From: Alphaproteobacteria bacterium
GTDB lineage: Bacteria > Pseudomonadota > Alphaproteobacteria > Caulobacterales > Parvularculaceae
Assembly (NCBI GenBank): GCA_016125455.1
Contig: WGLS01000003.1
Location: forward strand, 1-64,000
Reading direction: 5' to 3'
DNA: 64,000 nucleotides
In this document: positions 25,823 through 33,441 of the stretch, in pieces
Position numbering within the stretch: the first letter of the stretch is position 1
Layout: each line of letters opens with the position of its first letter
The notes under the pieces: generated by a model
The model's input: only the letters and a program-made list of their open reading frames with translations
The model's database searches: none
Told to the model about the DNA's origin: nothing
Position numbers and translations under genes: made by a program

Positions 25823-26272
25823 ATGACCGAACGTCACGCCAAGGCGCCACCGCCCTTTCATCTTGCCATTCCGGTCGATGACCTTGCGGCGGCCGACCGG
25901 TTCTATGCTGGAGTCCTTGGATGCCCGAGGGGGCGCAGCGATGAACGGTGGATCGATTATGACTTTTACGGCCACCAGCTGGTCGTGCACCTGGTCGACC
26001 ACGGCGAAGCGGGGGACGTGCGCAACCATGTCGACGGCGAAGAGGTGCCGGTTCGGCATTTTGGCGCCGTGCTGCCGGCCGATGACTGGGAAGATGTTTC
26101 CGCGCGGCTCGTCGCGGCCGGCAACAGGGGCGATCTGCGCGTGATCATCCCGCCAACCCTGAGGCATGAAGGGCGCCCCGGCGAACAGCGCGTCATATTC
26201 GTTCGTGATCCGGCCGGAAATGCTCTTGAATTCAAGACGCTGACCAATCCCGGCGATCTGTTCGCGGCCTAG
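25823..26272 (+). CDS. VOC-superfamily (glyoxalase/dioxygenase-like) protein
   Basis: Taken from ATG 25823 (MTERHAKAPPPFHLAIPVDD), 149 residues. It has the two betaalphabetabetabeta units of the VOC fold. The first metal-side His is in FHLAIPV, and RHFGAVLP begins the second unit. RDPAGNALEFKTL is the conserved C-terminal strand with the metal Glu. The group includes putative dioxygenases annotated from glyoxalase homology; the substrate is unknown. It converges on the amidohydrolase gene, overlapping it by four bases (26269-26272). Confidence 0.82.
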   Translation: MTERHAKAPPPFHLAIPVDDLAAADRFYAGVLGCPRGRSDERWIDYDFYGHQLVVHLVDHGEAGDVRNHVDGEEVPVRHFGAVLPADDWEDVSARLVAAGNRGDLRVIIPPTLRHEGRPGEQRVIFVRDPAGNALEFKTLTNPGDLFAA

Positions 26273-28005
26273 TCGGTCGCGGCGCTGAGGTTCTCGAACA
26301 AGATCTCGCCGTCGACAACCGTCAGTCTTGCCTTCGCCTTGAGAAGGTCGTCGGTCGGCGCCGTCATGAGATCGATGGAGAAAGCGGTCAGGTCCGCTTT
26401 CTTGCCCACTTCGATGGTCCCGAGTTCGTCCTCCATGAATGAGGCGAACGCCGGCGCGGTGGTGAACATCGCCAACGCATCGGCGCGGGTCACCGCCTCG
26501 CCGGGTCGCCAGTCCTCATTGTAGAACCCGTCAACCCCGCGGCGGGCGACCGCCGCATAAAACTCGATCGCAGGGTCGCCGCGCTCCACCGGCGCGTCGG
26601 AGCCGCCGGCGATGACGGCGCCGGCGTCGAGGAGGCTCCGCCAGGCGTACGCCCCGTCAAGACGATCCGGCCCGAGTCGATCGGGGGCGAAGTAAAGATC
26701 GCCAATTGCATGGCTGGGCTGCATCGACGCAATGACGCCGAGTTGCGCAAAGCGTGGAATGTCTTCGACATGGAGTATCTGCGCGTGTTCAATCCGCCAG
26801 CGTCGGTCCTCGGCATTGCGACCGGCTGCGCGGGCCGCCGCAAACGCCTTCTCGTACCAGTCGAGCACGAGGCTGTTGCCGCGATCGCCGATGGCGTGGG
26901 TCGCCACCTGCACGTCGTTCTCAATCGCTTTAGCGTAGGCGGCGAGCGCCGTGTCTTCGTCCATCTGAAGGAGGCCATCCGTCGACGGCGCATCGGCGTA
27001 TGGTTCGCTTAGGGCCGCGCCCCTTGAGCCGAGGGCGCCGTCTACGTAGAGCTTGACCGACCGCGTGACGATGCGGCCGTCTTTCGAAACCTGCGGCGTC
27101 TTGCCGGACACGTCGTCAAGGCCGGCGACGTCGATCGCGTTATAGACGCGTATCCCCATTTCGCCCGCGTCCGACAGCGCCGACATGATGGGCGTATCCC
27201 GCGGGTCGACGGACATGTTGTGGACGCCAGTCCATCCGTATTCGGCGTATACGCGGGCGCCAGCGCGGTAGTACTCGCGTTTTCGGTCTTCGTCAGGTTC
27301 GTCAATCAGCGTCGAGACGAGAGTCATCGCGCCGTCAATGAGCATGCCGGTCGGCGCTCCGTCGGTATCCGTCTCAATGCGTCCGCCTTCTGGCGTCCGG
27401 GTTGCATCGGTCACGCCCGCCGCGTTTAGCGCGACGCTGTTGGCAAGAAGGGCATGGCCATCGGCGCGAACGAGAATGACCGGATTGTCCGGGCTGACAG
27501 GGTCAATGTCCGTACGGGAAGGAAAACGTCCCTCAGGCCAGCCGGTTTCAATCCAGCCGCGCCCGATGACGGCCGCGCCGGGCTCTGCGTCGGCAATGGC
27601 GACTTCAATGCGCTCGACAAGCTCGGCAACCGAGGAGACCCCTTCTAGGTTCAGCGTCAACTCGCGCTCGCCGATGCCGATGAGGTGTGCATGGGCGTCG
27701 ACGAAGCCCGGAAACAACGCGGCGCCGGCAAGATCAATCACGCGCGTGCGCGAGCCTACATGCTCGGCCATTGCGGCCTCGTTCCCGACGGCGGCTATTC
27801 GCCCGCCGCTTATCGCAACGAAGTCCGGGATCGGATCGTTTTCGACGCCGGTATGGATCGGGCCGCCATGAATTACGACGTCGGCGAACGTTGCGCCGGG
27901 GCGGTCGCCGGCGTTTCCGCCGGCGCCGGGATCCTCGCCGCCTCCGGGGAGGCCGCAGGCGGCGAGCGCGGCGAGCGCGAAAGCGGACAGGCAGGAAAGG
28001 CGCAT
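26269..28005 (-). CDS. Lipoprotein amidohydrolase (YtcJ-like)
   Basis: The ATG at 28005, behind GGAGGA, gives 578 residues beginning MRLSCLSAFALAALAAC. That is a lipoprotein signal with lipobox LAAC, so the enzyme should be membrane-anchored in the envelope. Amidohydrolase signatures are FPGFVDAHAHLIG (metal HxH), a carboxylated-Lys region around SVKLYVDGALGSRG, VATHAIGD, WRIEHAQIL, SMQPSHA, and GGSDAPVERGDP with the catalytic Asp. YtcJ-like enzymes are metal-dependent hydrolases of uncertain substrate. The far-upstream ATG at 28110 is rejected. Confidence 0.9.
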   Translation of the reverse strand: MRLSCLSAFALAALAACGLPGGGEDPGAGGNAGDRPGATFADVVIHGGPIHTGVENDPIPDFVAISGGRIAAVGNEAAMAEHVGSRTRVIDLAGAALFPGFVDAHAHLIGIGERELTLNLEGVSSVAELVERIEVAIADAEPGAAVIGRGWIETGWPEGRFPSRTDIDPVSPDNPVILVRADGHALLANSVALNAAGVTDATRTPEGGRIETDTDGAPTGMLIDGAMTLVSTLIDEPDEDRKREYYRAGARVYAEYGWTGVHNMSVDPRDTPIMSALSDAGEMGIRVYNAIDVAGLDDVSGKTPQVSKDGRIVTRSVKLYVDGALGSRGAALSEPYADAPSTDGLLQMDEDTALAAYAKAIENDVQVATHAIGDRGNSLVLDWYEKAFAAARAAGRNAEDRRWRIEHAQILHVEDIPRFAQLGVIASMQPSHAIGDLYFAPDRLGPDRLDGAYAWRSLLDAGAVIAGGSDAPVERGDPAIEFYAAVARRGVDGFYNEDWRPGEAVTRADALAMFTTAPAFASFMEDELGTIEVGKKADLTAFSIDLMTAPTDDLLKAKARLTVVDGEILFENLSAATD

Positions 28006-28090
28006 GGTATCCTCCACCGGCGCAACGCGCGCAGGGCGCCGCCGGCGAACGCCCGCCAGCAGGCTAGCGGCGATTGCACGGTTTGTGAAA

Positions 28091-28172
28091 GACGGCGCTG
28101 GCGCCGTCACTACGAGGGCGCCGTCGCTACAGGTGGACCGTCGCTACGGGGGCGTCGTCGCTACAAGGGCGA
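28091..28172. repeat. Inverted repeat followed by four imperfect 17-bp tandem repeats
   Basis: GACGGCGC (28091-28098) and GCGCCGTC (28101-28108) form a perfect eight-base inverted repeat. From 28105 come four 17-base units (28105-28121, 28122-28138, 28139-28155, 28156-28172) that share CGTCrCTAC then a variable purine/G-rich half. They lie between the amidohydrolase start and tRNA-Pro, downstream of the tRNA in its direction of transcription. I cannot assign a function. Confidence 0.75.
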
Positions 28173-28219
28173 TGGCGCAAGGAGTCTTGCGGCGAGGGCA
28201 GGCGCCAAAAGCTGACCGA

Positions 28220-28296
28220 TGGTCGGAGTGAGAGGATTCGAACCTCCGGCCCCTGCCTCCCGAAGACAGTGCTCTACCAGGCTGAGCTACACTCCG
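28220..28296 (-). tRNA. tRNA-Pro (anticodon CGG)
   Basis: On the minus strand a full 77-base cloverleaf runs from 28296 to an encoded CCA at 28220. The acceptor stem is CGGAGTG/CACTCCG and the D arm GCTC..GAGC. The anticodon arm is CTGTC-TTCGGGA-GGCAG, which places CGG at positions 34-36. The T arm is GGAGG-TTCGAAT-CCTCT. It reads CCG proline codons. The anticodon loop is the normal seven bases. Confidence 0.95.
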
Positions 28297-28503
28297 ATAA
28301 GCCGCGCGCTATAGCGATCCGGCGTTTTGAAGGCAATCGCAAAAGCTCGCGCCTATGAGGCTGCATCGATTTTTCCGGCCGTTCAGAGACGCCGCGGCGG
28401 CGATATGAAAGGCGGCGAAGCGACCCGCCACCGCGCCCTGCTTGAAGGTTGGTCGCTAGCCGTTGCGTCCATCACGGGAATTCGCTATTGGCCCGCGCTC
28501 CGC

Positions 28504-28578
28504 TGGGGCGTCGCCAAGCGGTAAGGCAGCGGTTTTTGGTACCGCCATTCCCAGGTTCGAATCCTGGCGCCCCAGCCA
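28504..28578 (+). tRNA. tRNA-Gln (anticodon TTG)
   Basis: A 75-base cloverleaf with encoded CCA. The acceptor stem is TGGGGCG/CGCCCCA. The anticodon arm GCGGT-TTTTGGT-ACCGC gives anticodon TTG, which reads CAA and, by wobble, CAG. The T arm is CCAGG-TTCGAAT-CCTGG. It is transcribed away from tRNA-Pro. Confidence 0.95.
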
Positions 28579-29030
28579 ATTCGCCAAGCCGTTTGCGGCT
28601 CGGGCGACGAAGGCTTCATGAACTTTTGGTTGTCTTTCCGTCGCGGCCCGCTGCGTCGCCGACCGGGTCGCGCTCGCGCGTCGCCATGATGGTCTCCAGT
28701 CGGTTAACCACGGACTACAACATTTCATTATGTTTTGCGTGGTTTTTACGATGTCGACGGCGTCGGCAGTCGCAGAAAATCGCGTCGTCGAAGCGGCGGG
28801 ATGTGAAAAAGTAACACACACGGACGTGAATATGGCTTGCGCCCGTTGCATTGGTTCCCCGTTTCATCCAATCATGCGGGTAGGGGTTGCATCGGGGGTC
28901 AAAGCGTCGCCGGCTGTCGAGGTGTGCGCTCTCCATCTCGAAGGTTGCAATTCCGCCCAATCCGAACGCGTTCACGGCCCTTGCCGTGGGCGTAAACAAT
29001 GGAAGCCGAAGGAAACCGTTAGGTGAGGCA
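28579..29030. other. Intergenic leader of the TonB energiser operon
   Basis: These 452 bases hold no convincing gene; a 98-codon frame from 28730 has no ribosome site or family features. A small hairpin AGCCG-TTTG-CGGCT lies just after tRNA-Gln at 28587-28600. Around 28719-28734 an AT-rich patch contains AACAT and ATGTT as an inverted repeat with a six-base spacer, a possible operator for the operon. I see no clear Fur box or strong -35/-10 pair. Confidence 0.4.
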
Positions 29031-29798
29031 ATGATGAAAAGTGTGAAGATCATGGCGTCAGCCGCGGCGCTTGGCGTCGTTCTGGGCGGGGTCGCCATGG
29101 CGCAGTTTAAGCCGGCGCTCGACGAGAGCCGGTCTATCGCGAATTCCGCGAAAGCCTCCCAACAGCGCATCGACCAGCTGGATGACGAAACGACGTCGCT
29201 CGTTAACGACTACCGCGCCCAGTTGAAGCAGCTTGAATCGCTTCAGCGGTACAATGCGTCGCTCCAGCGGAACATTTCCGCCCAGGAACGTCAGATCGAG
29301 CGCCTCCGCACGGACATCGAGAATGTCTCCGGCCTGCAGCGCGCCGTTCAGCCCCTGATGGAAGACATGCTTGCCGGCCTTGGCAGCATCATCAACGCCG
29401 ACCTGCCGTTCCTCCTTGATGAGCGCCGCGGCCGGGTTGAGCGCCTGTCTGCCGCGATGGAAAATCCGGACATATCGGCGGCTCAGCGTTACCGCCTGAT
29501 CGTTGAGGCCTATCAGATCGAGAATGAGTACGGCAGGACGATCGGGGCCTACGACGGGTCGATTGAGTACAACGGCCAGAATCTGACCGGCGAATTCCTT
29601 CGGGTTGGCCGGATCGCCCTGATTTTCAAGACGCCCGACGATTCGGTTCTCGCGATCTTCGACAAGGGCTCGAACGCCTATGTCGATCTCAACAAGGGTA
29701 CGTACCTGGCCGACGTAAAGCTCGGGCTCCGCATGGCGAAGGAGCAGACCGCTCCCGGCCTTCTGCCGGTGCCCGTCAGAGCGCCCCAGGGCGAGTAA
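29031..29798 (+). CDS. DUF3450-type periplasmic coiled-coil protein of the TonB operon
   Basis: The ATG at 29031 follows GTGAGG and gives 255 residues with a signal peptide ([15 protein letters not shown]). The mature N-terminal half is a long coiled coil (QQRIDQLDDETTSLVNDY through IERLRTDIENVSGLQ). The second half contains VEAYQIENEYGRTIGAYDG and LRVGRIALIFKTPD, characteristic of DUF3450. Such proteins open TonB2-like operons in other proteobacteria, ahead of a long ExbB-like channel. A periplasmic scaffold role is inferred, not shown. Confidence 0.88.
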   Translation: MMKSVKIMASAAALGVVLGGVAMAQFKPALDESRSIANSAKASQQRIDQLDDETTSLVNDYRAQLKQLESLQRYNASLQRNISAQERQIERLRTDIENVSGLQRAVQPLMEDMLAGLGSIINADLPFLLDERRGRVERLSAAMENPDISAAQRYRLIVEAYQIENEYGRTIGAYDGSIEYNGQNLTGEFLRVGRIALIFKTPDDSVLAIFDKGSNAYVDLNKGTYLADVKLGLRMAKEQTAPGLLPVPVRAPQGE

Positions 29799-29831
29799 GC
29801 CGACCGGCGGTTTGGAAAAGGAATTCATGTC

Positions 29832-31199
29832 ATGAAATTCATCAAAGTAGTCGGACTGTCGGTTGCCGCCGGGATCGCCGCGACCCTCGCCCCCGTCGGG
29901 ACAGTCGCCCTCGCCCAGGAACAGGTGACCCTCGATCAGGTTCTTCGCGCCATTCGACGCGAAGGGACCGAAGTCAGCGCCGAAAATCGCGAGCGTGAGC
30001 AACGGTTTGTCGCCGACCGGAATAACCAGCGCGCTGAACTCGCGCGGGCCCGTCAGCAAGTCGCCGCTGCGGAAGCGGAAAGCACCCGGCTTGAGACCCT
30101 TCGGGACACCAACGCCCAGTCGATCGCCGCGCTCGACGAAGAACTTGCTGACAAGCAGGGCGAATTCCAGGAACTGTTCGGCGCCGCCAGGTCGGCAGCC
30201 GCTGAGCTGACCGCCGAGGTGTCGACTTCACAGATCAGCGCCCAGTTCCCGGGTCGTGCGGACGAGCTTCGCGAAGTCGCGCAAACCGAAACGCTGCCGA
30301 CCGAAACTCAGCTCCGGTATCTCTGGACGACCTACGTCCAGCAGATCGCCGAGCAGGGCAAGGTCGCGACCTTCAATGCCGAAGTCGCCCAGGCCAACGG
30401 GACGACACAGACCGCTGAAATCACCCGGATCGGTCCGTTCGTTGCGTTTTCCAACAAGCGTTTCCTGACCTATGACGGCGCCCAGAATCAGCTGGAATTC
30501 CTCGCGAAGCAGCCGGCCGGCAATATCACCGGTCTGGCCGGCAACGTCGAGAACGCATCTGGCGACGGGTTCGTCCGTGGCGTTATTGATCCGTCCCTCG
30601 GCACGCTTCTGTCGCTGGTGGTCGAAACGCCGTCCGCGCTCGAGCGTCTCGCGCAGGGTCGCACGGTCGGCTACGCAATCGTGGTGATCGCCATTATCGG
30701 CGCCTTGCTCGGCGTCTATAAGTGGGTGACCCTTTCCATGATCGCGTCAGCGGTGAAAGGTCAGGTGCGAAAGCAACGCGCATCAAAGGGCAACCCGCTG
30801 GGTCGCGTGATGCTCGCGTACGAGGCGGCGCAATCGAAGGACGTCGAAACAGTCGCCCTGAAGCTGGACGACGCCATCCTGAAAGAGATCCCGCGCCTCG
30901 AAGGCGGCCTCAACCTGATCAAGGTTTTCGCCGCTGTCGCGCCGCTCATGGGTCTCCTTGGTACTGTTATCGGCATGATCAACACCTTCCAGGCGATCAC
31001 GCTCTTCGGCACCGGCGATCCGCAGATTATGGCTGGCGGCATTTCTGAAGCGCTGGTCACGACCGTGCTCGGCCTGATCGCCGCGATCCCGCTTCTCCTC
31101 CTGCACGCATTTGCAAGCGGGGCTTCGAAGCGGGTGTCGCAGATTCTCGAAGAGCAGGCGGCGGGCATCGTCGCGGAACACGCTGAGGGCCGGGCGTAA
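29832..31199 (+). CDS. Long MotA/TolQ/ExbB proton-channel protein (TtpC-like)
   Basis: A 455-residue protein. A signal peptide (residues 1-28) and a periplasmic coiled-coil region of about 240 residues come first. Three membrane helices of the ExbB/TolQ type follow: AIVVIAIIGALLGVYKWV, then LIKVFAAVAPLMGLLGTVIGMI, then ISEALVTTVLGLIAAIPLLLL. The TolQ/ExbB pore motif APLMGLLGTVIGM is intact. Long ExbB-like proteins with a periplasmic head are a hallmark of TonB2-type systems. It stands second in the operon. Confidence 0.92.
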   Translation: MKFIKVVGLSVAAGIAATLAPVGTVALAQEQVTLDQVLRAIRREGTEVSAENREREQRFVADRNNQRAELARARQQVAAAEAESTRLETLRDTNAQSIAALDEELADKQGEFQELFGAARSAAAELTAEVSTSQISAQFPGRADELREVAQTETLPTETQLRYLWTTYVQQIAEQGKVATFNAEVAQANGTTQTAEITRIGPFVAFSNKRFLTYDGAQNQLEFLAKQPAGNITGLAGNVENASGDGFVRGVIDPSLGTLLSLVVETPSALERLAQGRTVGYAIVVIAIIGALLGVYKWVTLSMIASAVKGQVRKQRASKGNPLGRVMLAYEAAQSKDVETVALKLDDAILKEIPRLEGGLNLIKVFAAVAPLMGLLGTVIGMINTFQAITLFGTGDPQIMAGGISEALVTTVLGLIAAIPLLLLHAFASGASKRVSQILEEQAAGIVAEHAEGRA

Positions 31200-31236
31200 G
31201 CTCGTCCCTCCCGGGTCTTCGGGAGGCAACGGTTAA

Positions 31237-31773
31237 ATGCTCGATTACCTGAACCCTCAAGTGGCGTACGACGCCCTTCGCGATTTTCTCGCGGCGGGCG
31301 GGCCGGTCCTGATGGTGATCGGGGTCGTGACCTTCGTGATGTGGGCCATGATCCTCGAGCGGCTGATGTACTGGTCGACGTCCCACGGGTCCGTCGTGGC
31401 GCGCGCCAAGCGGTCGTGGGCGGCGAGAACGGATCATCATTCCTGGTACGCCAATGCCGTTCGCGAGAAGCTCATCTCGGAAACCAAGCAGCACGCGGAG
31501 CAGTTTAACGGCCTGATTCGCGCGCTGGTCGCGGTGACGCCCTTGCTCGGCCTGCTCGGCACCGTGACGGGCATGGTGTTCGTGTTCGACGTGATGGCGG
31601 TTACCGGCTCGTCCAACGCACGGCTGATGGCGGCGGGCATCACGCGCGCGACCATCCCTACAATGGCCGGCCTTGTCGCATCCCTGTCCGGACTGATCTT
31701 CATTAACGGGTTCGAACAGTCGGTGAAGAAGACGGTTGCGTCGCTCGGCGACGACCTGTCCGTCGACGATTAA
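31237..31773 (+). CDS. exbB: Biopolymer transporter ExbB
   Basis: A 178-residue inner-membrane channel subunit with three helices: VLMVIGVVTFVMWAMILE, LVAVTPLLGLLGTVTGMVFVF and ATIPTMAGLVASLSGLIFI. The pore motif TPLLGLLGTVTGM is complete. With ExbD it uses the proton gradient to drive TonB. It lies 37 bases after the long channel protein, so this operon encodes two ExbB-like channels. Confidence 0.93.
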   Translation: MLDYLNPQVAYDALRDFLAAGGPVLMVIGVVTFVMWAMILERLMYWSTSHGSVVARAKRSWAARTDHHSWYANAVREKLISETKQHAEQFNGLIRALVAVTPLLGLLGTVTGMVFVFDVMAVTGSSNARLMAAGITRATIPTMAGLVASLSGLIFINGFEQSVKKTVASLGDDLSVDD

Positions 31774-31788
31774 CGGAGGAATTGCGCC

Positions 31789-32196
31789 ATGCGTCGACGC
31801 GGCACTCACCAGGAGGAAGCGGCGGACGTCAACGTGACGCCGCTTCTCGACATCGTCTTCATCATGCTGATCTTCTTTATCGTCACCGCGACGTTCCTAC
31901 GCGAGCGAGGGATCGACGTGCGGACGCCGGAAGACACGCCTGAAGACGACTCGATCCCGCCGCCGGCCCTGCTCCTGTCCTTGCAGGAGGACGGTCTGGT
32001 GCGGGTCAATAATGTCCGGATCATTGATCCGTTGTCGGTCACGCCAGTGGTCGAGGAGTTCACTGCAAGGGAGCCCCAGGGAGTCGTCCTCGTGAGCGCC
32101 GCCCCGAAGGCGAAGGCCGGCATCGCGGTGACGGTGATGGACCAGGCGTATGCGGGCGGCCCGGCGGCCGTGTCGATCGCCTTGCAGGGCGAATAG
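31789..32196 (+). CDS. exbD: Biopolymer transporter ExbD (first copy)
   Basis: A 135-residue protein with one N-terminal helix and a periplasmic domain. ADVNVTPLLDIVFIMLIFF carries the essential proton-path Asp. GGAGG lies upstream of the ATG. The DNA of the membrane segment is nearly identical to that of the second copy at 32336. The periplasmic halves differ strongly, which suggests distinct partners. Confidence 0.92.
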   Translation: MRRRGTHQEEAADVNVTPLLDIVFIMLIFFIVTATFLRERGIDVRTPEDTPEDDSIPPPALLLSLQEDGLVRVNNVRIIDPLSVTPVVEEFTAREPQGVVLVSAAPKAKAGIAVTVMDQAYAGGPAAVSIALQGE

Positions 32197-32335
32197 GAAA
32201 GTCGTCGGCGGCTCGTCTCGTCAGTCGCCGGCGAAAGTAGCCACGTCCGAACGATCGGACGACTGGCCGAAGTAGAGATTAAGGGACGGCGTAGGCTGCA
32301 AAGCGGCGTTCGCAGTTCAACAACGGAGCCTGAAG

Positions 32336-32743
32336 ATGGCGCGACGGCGTTTTGGACAAGCAGAGTCAGGGGAAGACGACGTCAACGTGACGCCGCTTCT
32401 CGATATTGTTTTCATCATGCTGATCTTCTTCATCGTGACGTCGACCTTTGTGAAGGAGCCCGGCGTTGAGATCGAACGTCCCGACGCCAGCACCGCAACG
32501 GATCGCAAGCTCGCGTCGATCCTCGTCGCGGTGACGGCGGAAAACGAAATCTACGTCAACAAAGATCAACTCGAGCTCGACGAGTTGCGCCTCGCGGTCG
32601 AGGCGCTGAAGCGCGAAAATCCAAAAGGCACTGCGGCGATTCAGATCGACTCACGCGCCGACGCCCGCTTCCTTGTCGAGGTCGCCGATCAGATCCGAAA
32701 CGCCGGCGTGTCCGACATCGCCGTGTCCACTGAAGATTTATAG
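32336..32743 (+). CDS. exbD: Biopolymer transporter ExbD (second copy)
   Basis: A 135-residue paralogue of the preceding gene with DDVNVTPLLDIVFIMLIFF and a C-terminal ExbD fold ending FLVEVADQIRNAGVSDIAVS. The periplasmic half is closer to standard ExbD than that of the first copy. A 139-base gap separates the two copies and contains the inverted repeat CGTCCG-AACGAT-CGGACG. TonB follows 16 bases later. Confidence 0.92.
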   Translation: MARRRFGQAESGEDDVNVTPLLDIVFIMLIFFIVTSTFVKEPGVEIERPDASTATDRKLASILVAVTAENEIYVNKDQLELDELRLAVEALKRENPKGTAAIQIDSRADARFLVEVADQIRNAGVSDIAVSTEDL

Positions 32744-32759
32744 GAAACAGGAGCGCACC

Positions 32760-33359
32760 ATGGGAGCGATCATCCGACTGCTGATCGGGTTGCCTGGCGC
32801 CGCTGTCGTCACGCTTTTCCTGTTTCTTTTCATGAAGGCGATGATTACCGGCGACACTCGACTCGAAGAAGAAAAAGCGGCGGTGAAGATCGATATCACC
32901 GCACAACTTCAGGATACGAACCTTTCTAACCTGAACCAGGACTTCAAGCGGCCGACGCTCGATACGCCGCCGCCGCCGCCGCCCGCGGTGACCGATCCGT
33001 CGAACAGGCCTGCGCTGAATGGCGTTCAGGCGGCGGTGCCTCAAATCAACGCGAACCTGAACATAGGCACCGGCTTCAACCCGGATCGCGACGCCCAGCC
33101 GCTTGTCCGGATCCCGCCGCAGTACCCTGAGCGTTGCATGGGCCGTGCGCAGGCCAGCGAAACCGTTTTCGTTGAGTTTGACGTGACGCCGGATGGCACG
33201 GTCACGAACGTGCGGGTGATCGACTCCACGAACAGCTGCCTCAACAGCGCTGCGGTCAGGTCGGTGGAGCGCTGGAAGTATCAACCGAAAATTGTCGACA
33301 ACGAGGCTCAGTCACGTCGTGGCGTGCAGACGGCGATCACATTCCAGCTGGCGGAGTAA
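32760..33359 (+). CDS. tonB: TonB-family energy transducer
   Basis: The ATG at 32760 behind AACAGGAG gives 199 residues. One N-terminal membrane helix (about residues 5-28) is followed by a short proline segment (TLDTPPPPPPAVTD). The C-terminal TonB domain is VRIPPQYPERCMGRAQ to VERWKYQPKI. The periplasmic linker is short for crossing the envelope, as in TonB2 proteins that rely on accessory periplasmic parts. Two Cys in the C-domain could form a disulfide. The likely client is the receptor at 43548. Confidence 0.9.
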   Translation: MGAIIRLLIGLPGAAVVTLFLFLFMKAMITGDTRLEEEKAAVKIDITAQLQDTNLSNLNQDFKRPTLDTPPPPPPAVTDPSNRPALNGVQAAVPQINANLNIGTGFNPDRDAQPLVRIPPQYPERCMGRAQASETVFVEFDVTPDGTVTNVRVIDSTNSCLNSAAVRSVERWKYQPKIVDNEAQSRRGVQTAITFQLAE

Positions 33360-33390
33360 CAGGGTAGGGTCGGCCATTGCCGGGCGTGAC

Positions 33391-33426
33391 GCCAACTCAA
33401 GACAAAGCGCCAACTCAAGACAAAGC
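33391..33426. repeat. 18-bp perfect tandem duplication between tonB and the TPR gene
   Basis: GCCAACTCAAGACAAAGC occurs twice without spacer (33391-33408 and 33409-33426). It ends 15 bases before the TPR gene start and lies close to its ribosome site region. Confidence 0.9.
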
Positions 33427-33441
33427 GTAAGGCGACGACAG

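Noticed and set aside
28105-28172. A CRISPR array
   Set aside because: The units are contiguous 17-bp repeats without spacers, and no cas genes are present.
28220-28296. A possible extra base in the tRNA-Pro anticodon loop
   Set aside because: A recount anchored on neighbouring stop codons gives a normal seven-base loop, TTCGGGA, and a 77-base tRNA.
28730-29026. A 98-codon reading frame before the DUF3450 gene
   Set aside because: No ribosome site, no family features, and it sits in the operon leader.
28887-29030. A longer N-terminus for the DUF3450 protein
   Set aside because: The extension would bury the signal peptide; GTGAGG and the signal sequence support the start at 29031.
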